Origin: Cellulomonas sp. Leaf334
GTDB lineage: Bacteria; Actinomycetota; Actinomycetes; Actinomycetales; Cellulomonadaceae
Length of the DNA stretch: 64,000 nt
Reading direction: 5' to 3'
Assembly: GCF_001424195.1 (NCBI RefSeq)
Contig: NZ_LMOO01000007.1
Coordinates: forward strand, 1 to 64,000
The notes under the pieces are model-generated. The model saw only the letters and a list, made by a program, of their open reading frames with translations. It ran no database searches and had not been told where the DNA came from. The position numbers and the translations under genes are program-made. Numbering within the stretch: position 1 is the stretch's first letter; every line of letters starts with the position of its first letter. This document shows positions 8,665 to 17,138 of this stretch, piece by piece.

Positions 8665-9315
8665 TCACTGGTCCGCCGGGCGCCCCGGGGCGCGCAGGTC
8701 GTGCAGCATCAGGTCGACGAGCGACTCCTGCAGCCAGCTCAGGGCGCCGTACACGGCGACGAGGTAGCGCCGGGCGGCCGGGTCGAGGATCTCGTCAGCC
8801 TGCTCGACCTCCGCCTGCGGCGCGTCGAGCAGGGCGTCGTACAGGCGCTCGGCCTGCTCGTCGGTGCGGATCCCGAGACGCTCCGCGAGCACGAGCCGCA
8901 GGTCGGTGATCGCGGCGGCGACGTCCTGCGCGTCCTGCGGTGCGACGACGAACGCGTCGGCCCGCCAGCCCTCGACCGGTGTGGTCAGGGCGTCCCAGAG
9001 CCTGGTGAGGCGTTCGATCTTGCCCGCACGCAGGTCGTCCTCGGTGAGCCGGCGGAACTCCTCGGCGATCTCCGGGTCGTCCCGGGACGCGTCGGGCAGC
9101 AGCCGGCGCACCGCCGGGTCCGACGGCGGCGGCAGCGGCTCGATCCGCATCCGCGGGCTGCCGTCGCCGGCGACCACGGCCTGCGGGTCCCGCGTCTCCA
9201 GGCGCCCGGCACCGAGCAGCTCGGCCACGTCCGCGACCAGGGCCGCGATGACGTCGCGCTCGTCGGTGTCGAGGCGGGCCGCGTACATCCCCCGGCGACG
9301 CTTGAAGGCGCGCAT
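8665..9315 (-). CDS. DUF2017 family protein
   Basis: A 216-residue cytosolic, acidic, mostly helical protein with no catalytic motif that I recognise. Family members begin with a short basic segment (MRAFKRRRG) and end with an aromatic helix ([17 protein letters not shown]), both seen here. The ATG at 9315 overlaps the clpS stop by one base (TGATG). Position between clpS and murI is characteristic for the family in actinobacteria and suggests a role linked to regulated proteolysis or the cell wall, unproven. Confidence 0.8.
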   Translation of the reverse strand: MRAFKRRRGMYAARLDTDERDVIAALVADVAELLGAGRLETRDPQAVVAGDGSPRMRIEPLPPPSDPAVRRLLPDASRDDPEIAEEFRRLTEDDLRAGKIERLTRLWDALTTPVEGWRADAFVVAPQDAQDVAAAITDLRLVLAERLGIRTDEQAERLYDALLDAPQAEVEQADEILDPAARRYLVAVYGALSWLQESLVDLMLHDLRAPGRPADQ

Positions 9316-9608
9316 CACTGACCGCTGCGCTGGAGCGTCGCCCAGAGCCCGAACCCGTGCATCGCCTGCACGTCGACCTCCATCGCCTCGAGCGACCCGG
9401 TCGACACGACCGCCCGGCCCTGCTCGTGCACCTGCTTCATGAGCCGCTCGGCCTTCTGACGGGGGTGGCCGAAGTAGGACTCGAACACGTACGTCACGTA
9501 GCTCATGAGGTTCACGGGGTCGTTCCAGACGATCGTCACCCACGGGTCGGCGACCGCGGTCTTCTCCTCCTGCGCCACGTCGGCGTCGGGGAGGGTCTGC
9601 ACTGGCAC
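9315..9608 (-). CDS. clpS: ATP-dependent Clp protease adaptor ClpS
   Basis: Adaptor that delivers N-degron substrates to ClpC/ClpA-type unfoldases. The 97-residue protein has a flexible N-terminus (to about residue 20), then [20 protein letters not shown], which carries the N-degron pocket Asn-Asp, and the central helix [11 protein letters not shown]. The GTG at 9608 is chosen because a TACAGT -10 ends 7 nt upstream; another GTG lies three codons further out. Divergent from pncB, as in other actinobacteria. A clpP pair occurs later in the window but is not linked to this gene. Confidence 0.92.
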   Translation of the reverse strand: MPVQTLPDADVAQEEKTAVADPWVTIVWNDPVNLMSYVTYVFESYFGHPRQKAERLMKQVHEQGRAVVSTGSLEAMEVDVQAMHGFGLWATLQRSGQ

Positions 9609-9615
9609 GTCGTCC

Positions 9616-9621
9616 ACTGTA
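9616..9621 (-). promoter_or_regulatory. -10 element TACAGT for clpS
   Basis: TACAGT on the minus strand, 7 nt before the GTG at 9608; it decides the clpS start. Confidence 0.45.
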
Positions 9622-9749
9622 GGTCCGTCGGGCTGACCCGGAGTGCAGCGGAAGGTGGGGGCGCGCCAGCGCACCCGCCTGGAGCGGAACGCACGGTCAC
9701 CCCGACCACAGGCACGGCCGCTCACCAGGTCCGGAGCAGCCGTCCGCCC

Positions 9750-9755
9750 TACGTT
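9750..9755 (+). promoter_or_regulatory. -10 element TACGTT for the first pncB
   Basis: TACGTT followed by GGGCCC and the ATG at 9762, with no ribosome-binding sequence in between. Confidence 0.4.
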
Positions 9756-9761
9756 GGGCCC

Positions 9762-11105
9762 ATGACCGCCCCGCAGCCGCCCAGCGCGGCGCTCCTCACC
9801 GACCGCTACGAGCTGACGATGCTGCAGGCGGCGCTGGCCGACGGGACCGCGCACCGGCGCTGCGTCTTCGAGGTGTTCACGCGCCGGCTCCCTGCCGGTC
9901 GCCGCTACGGGGTCCTCGCCGGGACGGGCCGGGTGCTCGAGTCGCTGCCGCGCTTCCGGTTCGACGCCGCCGAGCTCGACTGGCTGGCCGACGAGCGGGT
10001 CGTCGACGACGCGACGCTCGCGTTCCTGGCGGACTACCGGTTCACCGGCTCGGTCGTCGGGTACGCGGAGGGCGAGGTGTTCTTCCCGTCGTCGCCGGTG
10101 CTGGTCGTCGAGAGCACGTTCGCGGAGGCGGTCCTGCTGGAGACGCTCGTCCTGTCGGTCCTCAACTACGACTCGGCGGTGGCGTCGGCGGCGTCCCGCA
10201 TGACCAGCGCCGCGGTCGACCGTCCCTGCCTGGAGATGGGGTCGCGGCGCGCGCACGAGGAGGCGGCCGTCGCGGCGGCCCGAGCGGCCGTGGTCGCCGG
10301 CTTTGCGGGGACGTCGAACCTGGAGGCCGGGCGCCGGTACGGGCTGGCGACGATCGGCACGGCCGCGCACGCCTTCACGCTGCTCCACGACGACGAGGCC
10401 TCCGCGTTCGCGGCTCAGGTGGCGTCGTTCGGGGCGGGCACCACTCTCCTGGTGGATACCTACGACGTCCGTCGCGGGGTGGAGCTCGCGCTGGCGGCCG
10501 CGGGGCCCGGGCTCGGCGCGGTGCGGCTCGACTCCGGGGACCTGGGGGTGCTCGCGCACGAGGTCCGCGCGCAGCTGGACGCGGCCGGCGCCCGGAGCAC
10601 GAAGATCACGGTCACGTCGGACCTGGACGAGTACGCGATCGCGTCTCTCGCGGTCGCGCCGGTGGACTCGTACGGCGTGGGCACGTCGGTGGTGACCGGC
10701 TCCGGGGCGCCGACGTGCGGGATGGTCTACAAGCTGGTCGCCCGCCAGGGGGCCGACGGCGCGCTGGCTCCGGTGGCGAAGGCGGCCCGCGGGAAGATCA
10801 GCGTCGGGGGCCGCAAGGCGGCGGCGCGACGGCTGGGGGCCGACGGGCGGGCGGTCGAGGAGGTGCTCGTCACCGGTCCCGACGATGACGTCAGGCGGTG
10901 GGCCTCTTCGGACGCGTCGCTGCGTGCGTTGCACGTGCCGCTCGTGACGGACGGTGCGGTGGATCCGCGCTGGGTGGGCCACGACGCCGTGTCCCAGGCA
11001 GCAGAACGGCACCGCGCCTCGCGCGACGAGCTGCCGCGCGGGGCGCGACGGCTGTCGGACGACGAGGCAGCGGTGCCGACCGTGGCGCTGCGGCTCGGGG
11101 ACTGA
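9762..11105 (+). CDS. pncB: Nicotinate phosphoribosyltransferase (first copy)
   Basis: Makes nicotinate mononucleotide from nicotinate and PRPP in the Preiss-Handler NAD salvage route. The 447-residue protein has the N-terminal [11 protein letters not shown] motif, [17 protein letters not shown] (His near the phospho-histidine site), GTSNLEA and the PRPP-contact VRLDSGDL. The C-terminal extension after residue 400 is Arg-rich. A second, operon-linked pncB lies at 60940-62229; this copy keeps the conserved position opposite clpS. No NrtR-like palindrome is evident before it, so it may be the constitutive copy. Confidence 0.92.
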   Translation: MTAPQPPSAALLTDRYELTMLQAALADGTAHRRCVFEVFTRRLPAGRRYGVLAGTGRVLESLPRFRFDAAELDWLADERVVDDATLAFLADYRFTGSVVGYAEGEVFFPSSPVLVVESTFAEAVLLETLVLSVLNYDSAVASAASRMTSAAVDRPCLEMGSRRAHEEAAVAAARAAVVAGFAGTSNLEAGRRYGLATIGTAAHAFTLLHDDEASAFAAQVASFGAGTTLLVDTYDVRRGVELALAAAGPGLGAVRLDSGDLGVLAHEVRAQLDAAGARSTKITVTSDLDEYAIASLAVAPVDSYGVGTSVVTGSGAPTCGMVYKLVARQGADGALAPVAKAARGKISVGGRKAAARRLGADGRAVEEVLVTGPDDDVRRWASSDASLRALHVPLVTDGAVDPRWVGHDAVSQAAERHRASRDELPRGARRLSDDEAAVPTVALRLGD

Positions 11106-11144
11106 GGGGCCCGAGCCGCAGCGCCGGCACTGCGGTCTGGGTGT

Positions 11145-11300
11145 CTAGACCCGCGAGCGGCCCCGGCCGACCAGCCCGAGGATCAGGCTGACGACGAGCA
11201 CGATCACGCCGATCCAGATGAGGAACTGGCCGATGTTCGTCGCAACGCCGAGGACGACGAGGACGACACCGACAAGGATGAGGATGAGCCAGGTAGGCAT
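11145..11300 (-). CDS. Small two-helix membrane protein (51 aa)
   Basis: Reads MPTWLILILVGVVLVV... then a short polar turn (ATNIGQ), a second hydrophobic helix and a basic tail GRGRSRV before TAG. The ATG at 11300 is preceded by AAAGGG at a suitable distance. Small actinobacterial membrane proteins of this shape are often stress-induced; nothing here proves a function. The 3' end faces the pncB stop. Confidence 0.7.
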   Translation of the reverse strand: MPTWLILILVGVVLVVLGVATNIGQFLIWIGVIVLVVSLILGLVGRGRSRV

Positions 11301-11563
11301 GGTTGACCCTTTCGTTCTGTGGTCACCGATCCGGCGTCCGGGGGTACCCGGGGCCGTGTGTCACAGGACAAATGTGGCAGCGCCAGGCGTCTTCGGCATG
11401 TTGGGAGAAAAGTTGCGCGAGGGTTGCACACTGCTATGTGGTCGCGCGTCCAAGGCTGTGACCTGCAGGTTTAACCGCACATGAGCGTGTCCACATCATG
11501 AGACAGCCCTTGCGGCTTTACTCGGACTTGATGTAATCGCGCGATGCTCATGGAGCGGTCGGC
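11301..11563. other. Longest gene-free gap (263 bp)
   Basis: Visibly lower in GC than the flanks, with TTTAACC near 11470 and several A/T patches. It must hold the promoter of the 11300 membrane protein and the 3' region of the helicase. I see no tRNA cloverleaf, no ORF with a ribosome site and no strong terminator hairpin. Confidence 0.5.
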
Positions 11564-13387
11564 TCACTTCTTGCCGACGAACCACCCGCGCACCATCGCG
11601 ACCCGGGCCGTGAGCTGGTCCGGGTCCGCCAGCGCGACCTCGGGACCCCCGCACCGGCGACGCAGCTCGTTGTGCACCGACCCGTGCGGCTGACCGCTCT
11701 TGCGCGCCCACGCCCCCACCAGCTGCGACAGCTCCTTGCGCAGCTCCGCCTGCTTGCGGTGGTCCATCTCGGCCAGCGCCTGCTGTGACGCTGCGGTCGA
11801 TCTGTTCCGCCCACTGATCTGGTCCGCCTGCCGCTGCCGGAGCAACGCGGAGACCTGGTCGACGTCGAGCAGCCCCGGCAGGCCGAGGAAGTCCAGCTCC
11901 TCGTCGGACCCCATCTCGGCCCCCGTGCCGAACTCGCCGCCGTCGAACAGCACGCGGTCGAACGACGCCTGCGCCTCCAGGGCCTCGAACGCCCCCTGCT
12001 TGCCGTCCGGCCCGATCTCGTCGGCACCGTTGCGCTCGCGGTTGGCCTCGTCGAGCAGACCGTCGTCCAGGCCGACGTCGACGCCCTGCTCCTCGAGGGT
12101 CTTCGGCCGGTCCAGCGCGTGGTCCCGCTCGAGCTCGAGGGTGTTCGCCAGCGCGAGCAGCTGCGGCACGCTCGGCAGGAACACCGATGCGGTCTCCCCG
12201 CGGCGGCGCGCTCGCACGAACCGGCCCACGGCCTGGGCGAAGAACAGCGGCGTCGCGGTGCTGGTCGCGTAGACACCGACCGCCAGCCGCGGCACGTCGA
12301 CACCCTCCGAGACCATCCGGACCGCGACGAGCCAGCGCGAGTCGCCCGCGGAGAACTCGTCGATGCGGTCGCTCGCGCCGTCGTCGTCGGACAGCACGAT
12401 CGTCGGGGACCTCCCCGTGATCCGCGCCAGGTGCCCGGCGTACGCGCGCGCGTCCGTCTGGTCCGTGGCGATGACCATCGCACCCGCGTCGGGGATGGCC
12501 CGGCGCACCTCGGACAGCCGCCGGTCGGCGGCAGCGAGCACACTCGGGATCCACTCGCCGTTCGGGTCCAGGGCGGTCCGCCACGCCTGCGCGGTGATGT
12601 CCTTGGTCAGCGGCTCCCCCAGCCGGGCGCTGATCTCGTCGCCCGCCTTGGTGCGCCAGCGCATCGAGCCGCTGTAGGACAGGAAGATCACCGGGCGCAC
12701 GACGTGGTCGCGCAGCGCATCCCCGTAGCCGTACGTGTAGTCGGCGACGCTGCGCCGGATGCCGTCCCGGTCCCGGTCGTACCGCACGAACGGGATCGCC
12801 GCGGTGTCCGACCGGAACGGCGTCCCCGTCAGCGCCAGCCGTCGGGTGGCCCCCTCGAAAGCCTCCCGGACGGCGTCCCCCCAGGACAGCGCGTCACCGC
12901 CGTGGTGCACCTCGTCGAGGATCACCAGCGTGGGCGCCGCGGCCGTCCGGGCGGCGTGCAGCGCGGGCTTGCTGGCCACCTGCGCGTACGTCACCGCGAC
13001 CCCGTCGAACCCGTGGCCGTGCCGACCCTGGGCGTTGCTGAAGTTCGGGTCCAGCGTGATGCCCACCCGCGCGGCCGCGTCGGCCCACTGGCGCTTGAGG
13101 TGCTCGGTCGGCGCGACGACGGTCACGCGCCGCACCACCTTGGCCTCCAGCAGCTCGGTGGCGATCCGCAGCGCGAAGGTCGTCTTGCCGGCGCCCGGCG
13201 TCGCGACCGCGAGGAAGTCGCGCGGGTTCGCCGTCCGGTAGTGCTCGATCGCCTCCGCCTGCCAGGCGCGCAGCTTGCCCGCCGTGCCCCAGGGCGCACG
13301 CGCGGGGAACGCCGGCGGCAGCTGGGAGGCCGCCGACGAGGACGCGTGGGTCGAGGGGAGGGAGGACGGGCGCGGGGCGGCCGTCAC
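11564..13387 (-). CDS. DEAD/DEAH-box superfamily 2 helicase
   Basis: A 607-residue ATP-dependent nucleic acid helicase. Walker A PGAGKTT lies near residue 65, motif II is DEVHHGG (DEVH), motif III is LTGTPF, and the second RecA domain has VSEGVDVPRL and QAVGRFVRARRRG (motif VI). A C-terminal domain of about 200 residues lacks a known motif and is rich in charged residues. The GTG at 13387 overlaps the DUF3039 stop by 4 nt. This pair is common in actinobacteria, suggesting a shared DNA repair or RNA role; substrate unknown. Confidence 0.85.
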   Translation of the reverse strand: MTAAPRPSSLPSTHASSSAASQLPPAFPARAPWGTAGKLRAWQAEAIEHYRTANPRDFLAVATPGAGKTTFALRIATELLEAKVVRRVTVVAPTEHLKRQWADAAARVGITLDPNFSNAQGRHGHGFDGVAVTYAQVASKPALHAARTAAAPTLVILDEVHHGGDALSWGDAVREAFEGATRRLALTGTPFRSDTAAIPFVRYDRDRDGIRRSVADYTYGYGDALRDHVVRPVIFLSYSGSMRWRTKAGDEISARLGEPLTKDITAQAWRTALDPNGEWIPSVLAAADRRLSEVRRAIPDAGAMVIATDQTDARAYAGHLARITGRSPTIVLSDDDGASDRIDEFSAGDSRWLVAVRMVSEGVDVPRLAVGVYATSTATPLFFAQAVGRFVRARRRGETASVFLPSVPQLLALANTLELERDHALDRPKTLEEQGVDVGLDDGLLDEANRERNGADEIGPDGKQGAFEALEAQASFDRVLFDGGEFGTGAEMGSDEELDFLGLPGLLDVDQVSALLRQRQADQISGRNRSTAASQQALAEMDHRKQAELRKELSQLVGAWARKSGQPHGSVHNELRRRCGGPEVALADPDQLTARVAMVRGWFVGKK

Positions 13388-13758
13388 GCGCCGCCGCTGC
13401 CGGGGTTGCGGCCGAAGCCCCACTTCCGGCCACCGCCGGAGCCCTTGCCGCCCTTGTCGCCGTCGCCGTCCTGCGGCTCACGGAGACCCTCGTAGATCTC
13501 CTTGCACACGGGGCAGACGGGGAACTTGTTCGGGTCCCGGCCCGGCACCCAGACCTTGCCGCAGAGCGCGATCACCGGCTTGCCGCTGATCGCGGAGTCG
13601 AGGATCTTCTCCTTGCGCACGTAGTGCGCGAAGCGCTCGTGATCGCCCGGCTCGACCTGCTCGGTGGTCTCCTCGCGCTCCAGCACGCTGGTCGACGTGC
13701 CCGGGTCCGAGGAGAACGGGTCGTCGGGTCCGGTGCTCGGAGGCAGGGGCTCGCTCAT
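13384..13758 (-). CDS. DUF3039 family protein with Cys motif
   Basis: A 124-residue protein. The conserved core HYVRKEKILDSAISGKP-V-ALCGKVW (residues about 45-70) and CPVCKEIYEGL supply three cysteines that could bind a metal. N-terminus is acidic and disordered; the C-terminus is Gly/Arg/Lys-rich. It is translationally coupled to the helicase, so it may act as its partner. The ATG at 13758 has TACACT 7 nt upstream. Confidence 0.8.
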   Translation of the reverse strand: MSEPLPPSTGPDDPFSSDPGTSTSVLEREETTEQVEPGDHERFAHYVRKEKILDSAISGKPVIALCGKVWVPGRDPNKFPVCPVCKEIYEGLREPQDGDGDKGGKGSGGGRKWGFGRNPGSGGA

Positions 13759-13765
13759 GGCGTGA

Positions 13766-13771
13766 AGTGTA
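13766..13771 (-). promoter_or_regulatory. -10 element TACACT for DUF3039-helicase unit
   Basis: TACACT on the minus strand then 7 nt to the ATG at 13758, implying a leaderless bicistronic message. Confidence 0.45.
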
Positions 13772-13842
13772 CGTCGGGGGGCGGACACGAACCCGGTTCG
13801 TCCGGGTGCGCCGACGGGTCCTTCCGTTCCCCGGCCGTGCAC

Positions 13843-13848
13843 TAGACA
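13843..13848 (+). promoter_or_regulatory. -10 element TAGACA for the MFS gene
   Basis: TAGACA, 6 nt, then the GTG at 13855; the same spacing and hexamer as before the gene at 1147. Confidence 0.4.
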
Positions 13849-13854
13849 TGACCG

Positions 13855-15162
13855 GTGACCGAGACCCAGCCGACGGCGACGTTGCGTCAGACGCACGGGT
13901 TCGCGCGGCTGTGGACGGCGTCGACCACCTCGGCGTTCGGCACCTACGTCACCGTCCTGGCCCTGCAGGTCATCGTCGTGGACGTGCTCAAGGCTGACGC
14001 GTTCGACGTCGGGCTCGTCAACGCCGCCCGCTGGGCGCCGTACCTCCTGTTCGGGCTGCTGGCCGGCGTGCTCGTCGACCGGGTGCGCCGCCGTCCGCTG
14101 CTCGTCGCCACCGACGCGCTCAGCGCGGTCGCGCTCGCGACCATCCCCGTCCTGGCGGCCACCGGGCACCTCGACGTCGGCTGGCTGGTCGTCCTGATGG
14201 CCGTCTTCGGGCTGTGCACCCTCGTCGGCGACGCCGCGTTCCAGTCGTTCGTGCCGCGCGTCGTCCCCGCCCGGCTGCTGGCGCCCGCCCACGCGCGGCT
14301 CGACCAGTCGGACGCGGTCGCCCAGGCGAGCGGACCCGCGTTGGCCGGCGGTCTGATCGCGGTGCTGGGCGCGCCGCTGGCGGTGCTCGTCGACGCCGTG
14401 AGCTACCTCGCGTCCGCGGTCCTGCTCGCCACGGTGAAGGTCGAGGAGCCCTGGCCCGGACCGCGGACCCGTGGCCGCCTGCACGGCGTCGGCCGCGAGA
14501 TCGCCGACGGGCTGCGCTGGGTCTACATTCACCCGACGCTGCGGCCGATGGCGATCTCGACGCACGCCTGGTTCGTCTGCTCGGCAGTCGCGGGAGCCGT
14601 GCTGACCCCGTTCGCCCTCAGGACCCTGCACCTGAGCGTGCTGGCGCTCGGCCTCGCGCTCGCCGCCGCCGGGGTCGGTGCGCTGGTCGGCGCGTCGTTC
14701 GCCGTGCGTCTCGGGGAACGCCTGGGCGCGGGAACCGTCATCATCGCGGCACGGATCGGGACCGGGCTCGCGTGGGTGCTGATGGCCGTGACGCTCTTCT
14801 GGCTGCCGGCGGGCACCGCGACGGGCGGGTGGGGCGGAGGTGCGGCCTGGGCGGTGTTCGCGCTCGCGCAGCTGCTGCTCGGGCTGTGCATGGGGGCGGA
14901 GAACACCAACGAGATGGCGTACCGCCAGACCGCGACGCCCGACGGGCTCCAGGGCCGCATGAACGCCACCATGCGTTCGGTCAACCGGGCCATGATCGTG
15001 ATCGCCGCCCCGCTGGGCGGCCTGCTCGGCGACGCCGTCGGCTACGGCTCGGCGCTCGTGCTGGCCGGCACCGCGCTGGTGATCACCGCGCTGCTCTCGA
15101 TCGGGACGCGGCTGCGCGGCGCACGCCTGGGCGATCCTCAGACGACCGACCCCACTACATAG
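13855..15162 (+). CDS. MFS transporter (EntS/MFS_3-like exporter)
   Basis: A 435-residue inner-membrane protein with about 12 hydrophobic helices. The loop between helices 2 and 3 has the MFS motif GLLAGVLVDRVRRRP, and FVPRVVP and QSDAVAQASGPALAG are typical of the MFS_3 group that includes siderophore and macrolide exporters. Substrate unknown. It lies just upstream of a padR gene; the intervening 33 bp contain an inverted repeat, so PadR might also affect readthrough, but the MFS gene has its own start signal. GTG start. Confidence 0.82.
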   Translation: MTETQPTATLRQTHGFARLWTASTTSAFGTYVTVLALQVIVVDVLKADAFDVGLVNAARWAPYLLFGLLAGVLVDRVRRRPLLVATDALSAVALATIPVLAATGHLDVGWLVVLMAVFGLCTLVGDAAFQSFVPRVVPARLLAPAHARLDQSDAVAQASGPALAGGLIAVLGAPLAVLVDAVSYLASAVLLATVKVEEPWPGPRTRGRLHGVGREIADGLRWVYIHPTLRPMAISTHAWFVCSAVAGAVLTPFALRTLHLSVLALGLALAAAGVGALVGASFAVRLGERLGAGTVIIAARIGTGLAWVLMAVTLFWLPAGTATGGWGGGAAWAVFALAQLLLGLCMGAENTNEMAYRQTATPDGLQGRMNATMRSVNRAMIVIAAPLGGLLGDAVGYGSALVLAGTALVITALLSIGTRLRGARLGDPQTTDPTT

Positions 15163-15191
15163 ACAGGCCGACTAGTCAGCCGTACTGTCTA
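15160..15191 (+). promoter_or_regulatory. Inverted repeat and promoter before padR
   Basis: TAGACAG (15160-15166) and CTGTCTA (15185-15191) form a perfect 7-bp inverted repeat flanking GACTAGTC. The right arm overlaps the -10 TACTGT (15183-15188), which stands 7 nt before the padR GTG. This placement suits autoregulation by the PadR protein. Confidence 0.45.
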
Positions 15192-15195
15192 GTCC

Positions 15196-15603
15196 GTGAG
15201 CACCGACCCCTGGCCCAGCGAGTGGCTGCGCGGCGTCCTCGACGTCTGCGTCCTGGCCGTCCTGGCCGAGGGGGCGACCTACGGCTACGCGATCAGCGCA
15301 CGCCTCGACGAGGTGGGTCTGGGTGCCGTCAAGGGCGGCACCCTCTACCCCCTGCTCGTCCGCCTCGAGCAGGCGGACCTGGTGACCACGCAGTGGCGCC
15401 CGGGCGTGGGCGGACCGGGCCGCAAGTACTTCGCACTCACCCCCGCCGGACGTGCCGAGCTCGCTCGTCGCGGCAGCGCCTGGCGGGCCTTCGCCGGCCT
15501 CACGGTCGGGATCATCGACCCCGCCGCGCCCCCGGTGGCGGCCACCCCTGCGGCCCCTCCGGCGTCCGACCGCCTGCCCACCCCTCGGAGGACCGCCCGA
15601 TGA
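15196..15603 (+). CDS. PadR family transcriptional regulator
   Basis: A 135-residue DNA-binding repressor. The winged helix-turn-helix spans residues 10-90 with the family signature YGYAIS..L...GLG..KGGTLYPLLVRLEQ and a wing GPGRKYFALT. The C-terminal part is Pro/Ala-rich, without the usual long dimerisation helix. Its stop overlaps the start of the next gene (ATGA), a regulator/membrane-protein pair that is common in actinobacteria and firmicutes. Confidence 0.9.
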   Translation: MSTDPWPSEWLRGVLDVCVLAVLAEGATYGYAISARLDEVGLGAVKGGTLYPLLVRLEQADLVTTQWRPGVGGPGRKYFALTPAGRAELARRGSAWRAFAGLTVGIIDPAAPPVAATPAAPPASDRLPTPRRTAR

Positions 15604-16352
15604 CCGACACACAGGCCAACGCCGCGACGATCCCCCAACGCTGGCGCGACGAGCTCGTCCTCGCCCTGCGGATGCGTGACGTCCCCGGTCCACGGATCGG
15701 CGAGATCCTGGCCGAGGTGGACGAGTACTGCGCGGACAGCGGCCTCGACGCCGAGACGGCCTTCGGCACTCCCACCGCCTACGCCGAGAGCGTCGCGGCG
15801 GCCGACGGCCGCACCCGTCCGGGTGTGCGTGAGGACCTGCGGACCACCGGTCGCACGCTCGTCGGCTTCCTCGGCCTGGTCGTCGTCATGGCGTGCGTCG
15901 TCGACGACGGCCCGGACCTCGCGATCACCGTCGGTTGGCTGGTCGGTCTGGCGGTCGTGCTCGTGGGCAGCGTGCTCACCGTCCGGACGCTCGGGTACCT
16001 CGCGGCCGAGGGCTGGCGCGGCATGGTCGGCGTGGCTGCCGTCATCGCGGCGACCCTCGCCACCGTCGTGGCGGTCGGGGTGCTGCTCACGACGACGGTC
16101 GCCACGGTGCCCGACACCGTCGCGGTGACGTTCGGCGCCGTGCTGCTGGTCGGTGACGCGGTCGTCGGGACCGTGCGGGCGAGGCACCGTCCGACGGCAG
16201 ACGTGGTCAGCGCGCCGGGGGAAGACCCCGAGCGGGTGCGACGTCGCAACGTGCGTGCCGACACCCTCGCGGCCTGGCTGCTGCCCGCCTTCGCCGTGGT
16301 CGGCGTCGGGGTCCTGCTCGGGATGAATCTGCTGCTCGACAGGCTCGCCTGA
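15600..16352 (+). CDS. HAAS-type membrane protein paired with PadR
   Basis: A 250-residue protein. The soluble N-terminus (about 1-75) resembles the HAAS signalling domain: a WRDELVLALR helix, then GPRIGEILAEVDEY and a GTPTAYAESVA end like other PadR-partner proteins. Five hydrophobic helices follow. No enzymatic motif. Such proteins are thought to sense or buffer membrane signals for the partner PadR; the ligand is unknown. It ends 3 bp from the convergent nagB stop. Confidence 0.7.
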   Translation: MTDTQANAATIPQRWRDELVLALRMRDVPGPRIGEILAEVDEYCADSGLDAETAFGTPTAYAESVAAADGRTRPGVREDLRTTGRTLVGFLGLVVVMACVVDDGPDLAITVGWLVGLAVVLVGSVLTVRTLGYLAAEGWRGMVGVAAVIAATLATVVAVGVLLTTTVATVPDTVAVTFGAVLLVGDAVVGTVRARHRPTADVVSAPGEDPERVRRRNVRADTLAAWLLPAFAVVGVGVLLGMNLLLDRLA

Positions 16353-16355
16353 CGG

Positions 16356-17138
16356 TCAGAGCCCCTGCCAGGCCGGCTTCGCCGCGAACGTCTCGCGGTA
16401 GTAGTCGGCCAGCTGGAGGCGGCTCGCGGCGGCGTCGTCGACGAGCACCGTGACGTGTGGATGGTGCTGGAGGATCGTCGCCGGCCACATCGCGCTGACC
16501 GACCCCTCGACCAGCTGGTGCACCGCCTCGGCCTTGCCCCGGCCCGTGGCGAGGAGCACCAGGTGCCGGGCGGACATGATCGTCGCGAGGCCCTGGGTGA
16601 GGCAGTGCTGCGGCACCTGGTCGAGGTCGCCGCCGAAGAACCGCGCGTTGTCCTCGCGCGTCTGGCGCGTGAGGGTCTTGATGCGGGTGCGCGACGCGAG
16701 CGACGAGCCGGGCTCGTTGAAGGCGATGTGCCCGTCGGTGCCGATGCCGAGGAGCTGCAGGTCGACCCCTCCGACGGACGCGATGGCGTCCTCGTAGGCC
16801 GCGCACGCGCCCACGAGGTCCTCGGCGAGGCCGTCCGGCCCCTGCACCGCACCGGGGGCGAAGTCCACGCGCGACGCGATCTCCTTCTCGATGACGTTGC
16901 GGTACCGCTCCGGGTGGTCCGCGTCGAGGCCGACGTACTCGTCGAGCATGAAGGCGCGGACGCGGGCGAACGACAGGCTGTGCTCCGCGTGCCGGCGGGC
17001 GAGCTCGTCGTAGACCGCGAGCGGGCTCGAGCCCGTGGCCAGTCCCAGGACGGAGTCGGGCTGGTCGCGGACCAGCTTCTCGATCGCCGCGGCGGCCAGC
17101 CGGCCGAGCTCGGGGCCGGGTGCGATGACGACCTCCAT
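16356..17138 (-). CDS. nagB: Glucosamine-6-phosphate deaminase
   Basis: Converts glucosamine-6-phosphate to fructose-6-phosphate and ammonia, feeding amino sugars into glycolysis. The 260-residue protein has LGLATGSSPL (phosphate loop), AFMLDEYVGLDADHPERYR with the catalytic Asp, and LLGIGTDGHIAFNEPGSS. ATG at 17138 overlaps the ROK kinase stop by one base. It is the last gene of the amino-sugar operon; no nagA deacetylase is in the window, so either glucosamine is the substrate or nagA lies elsewhere. Confidence 0.95.
   Translation of the reverse strand: MEVVIAPGPELGRLAAAAIEKLVRDQPDSVLGLATGSSPLAVYDELARRHAEHSLSFARVRAFMLDEYVGLDADHPERYRNVIEKEIASRVDFAPGAVQGPDGLAEDLVGACAAYEDAIASVGGVDLQLLGIGTDGHIAFNEPGSSLASRTRIKTLTRQTREDNARFFGGDLDQVPQHCLTQGLATIMSARHLVLLATGRGKAEAVHQLVEGSVSAMWPATILQHHPHVTVLVDDAAASRLQLADYYRETFAAKPAWQGL

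Noticed and set aside
11301-11563. Possible tRNA or small RNA in the largest gap
   Set aside because: No acceptor/T-arm pairing or GTTCRA motif seen; only lower GC.
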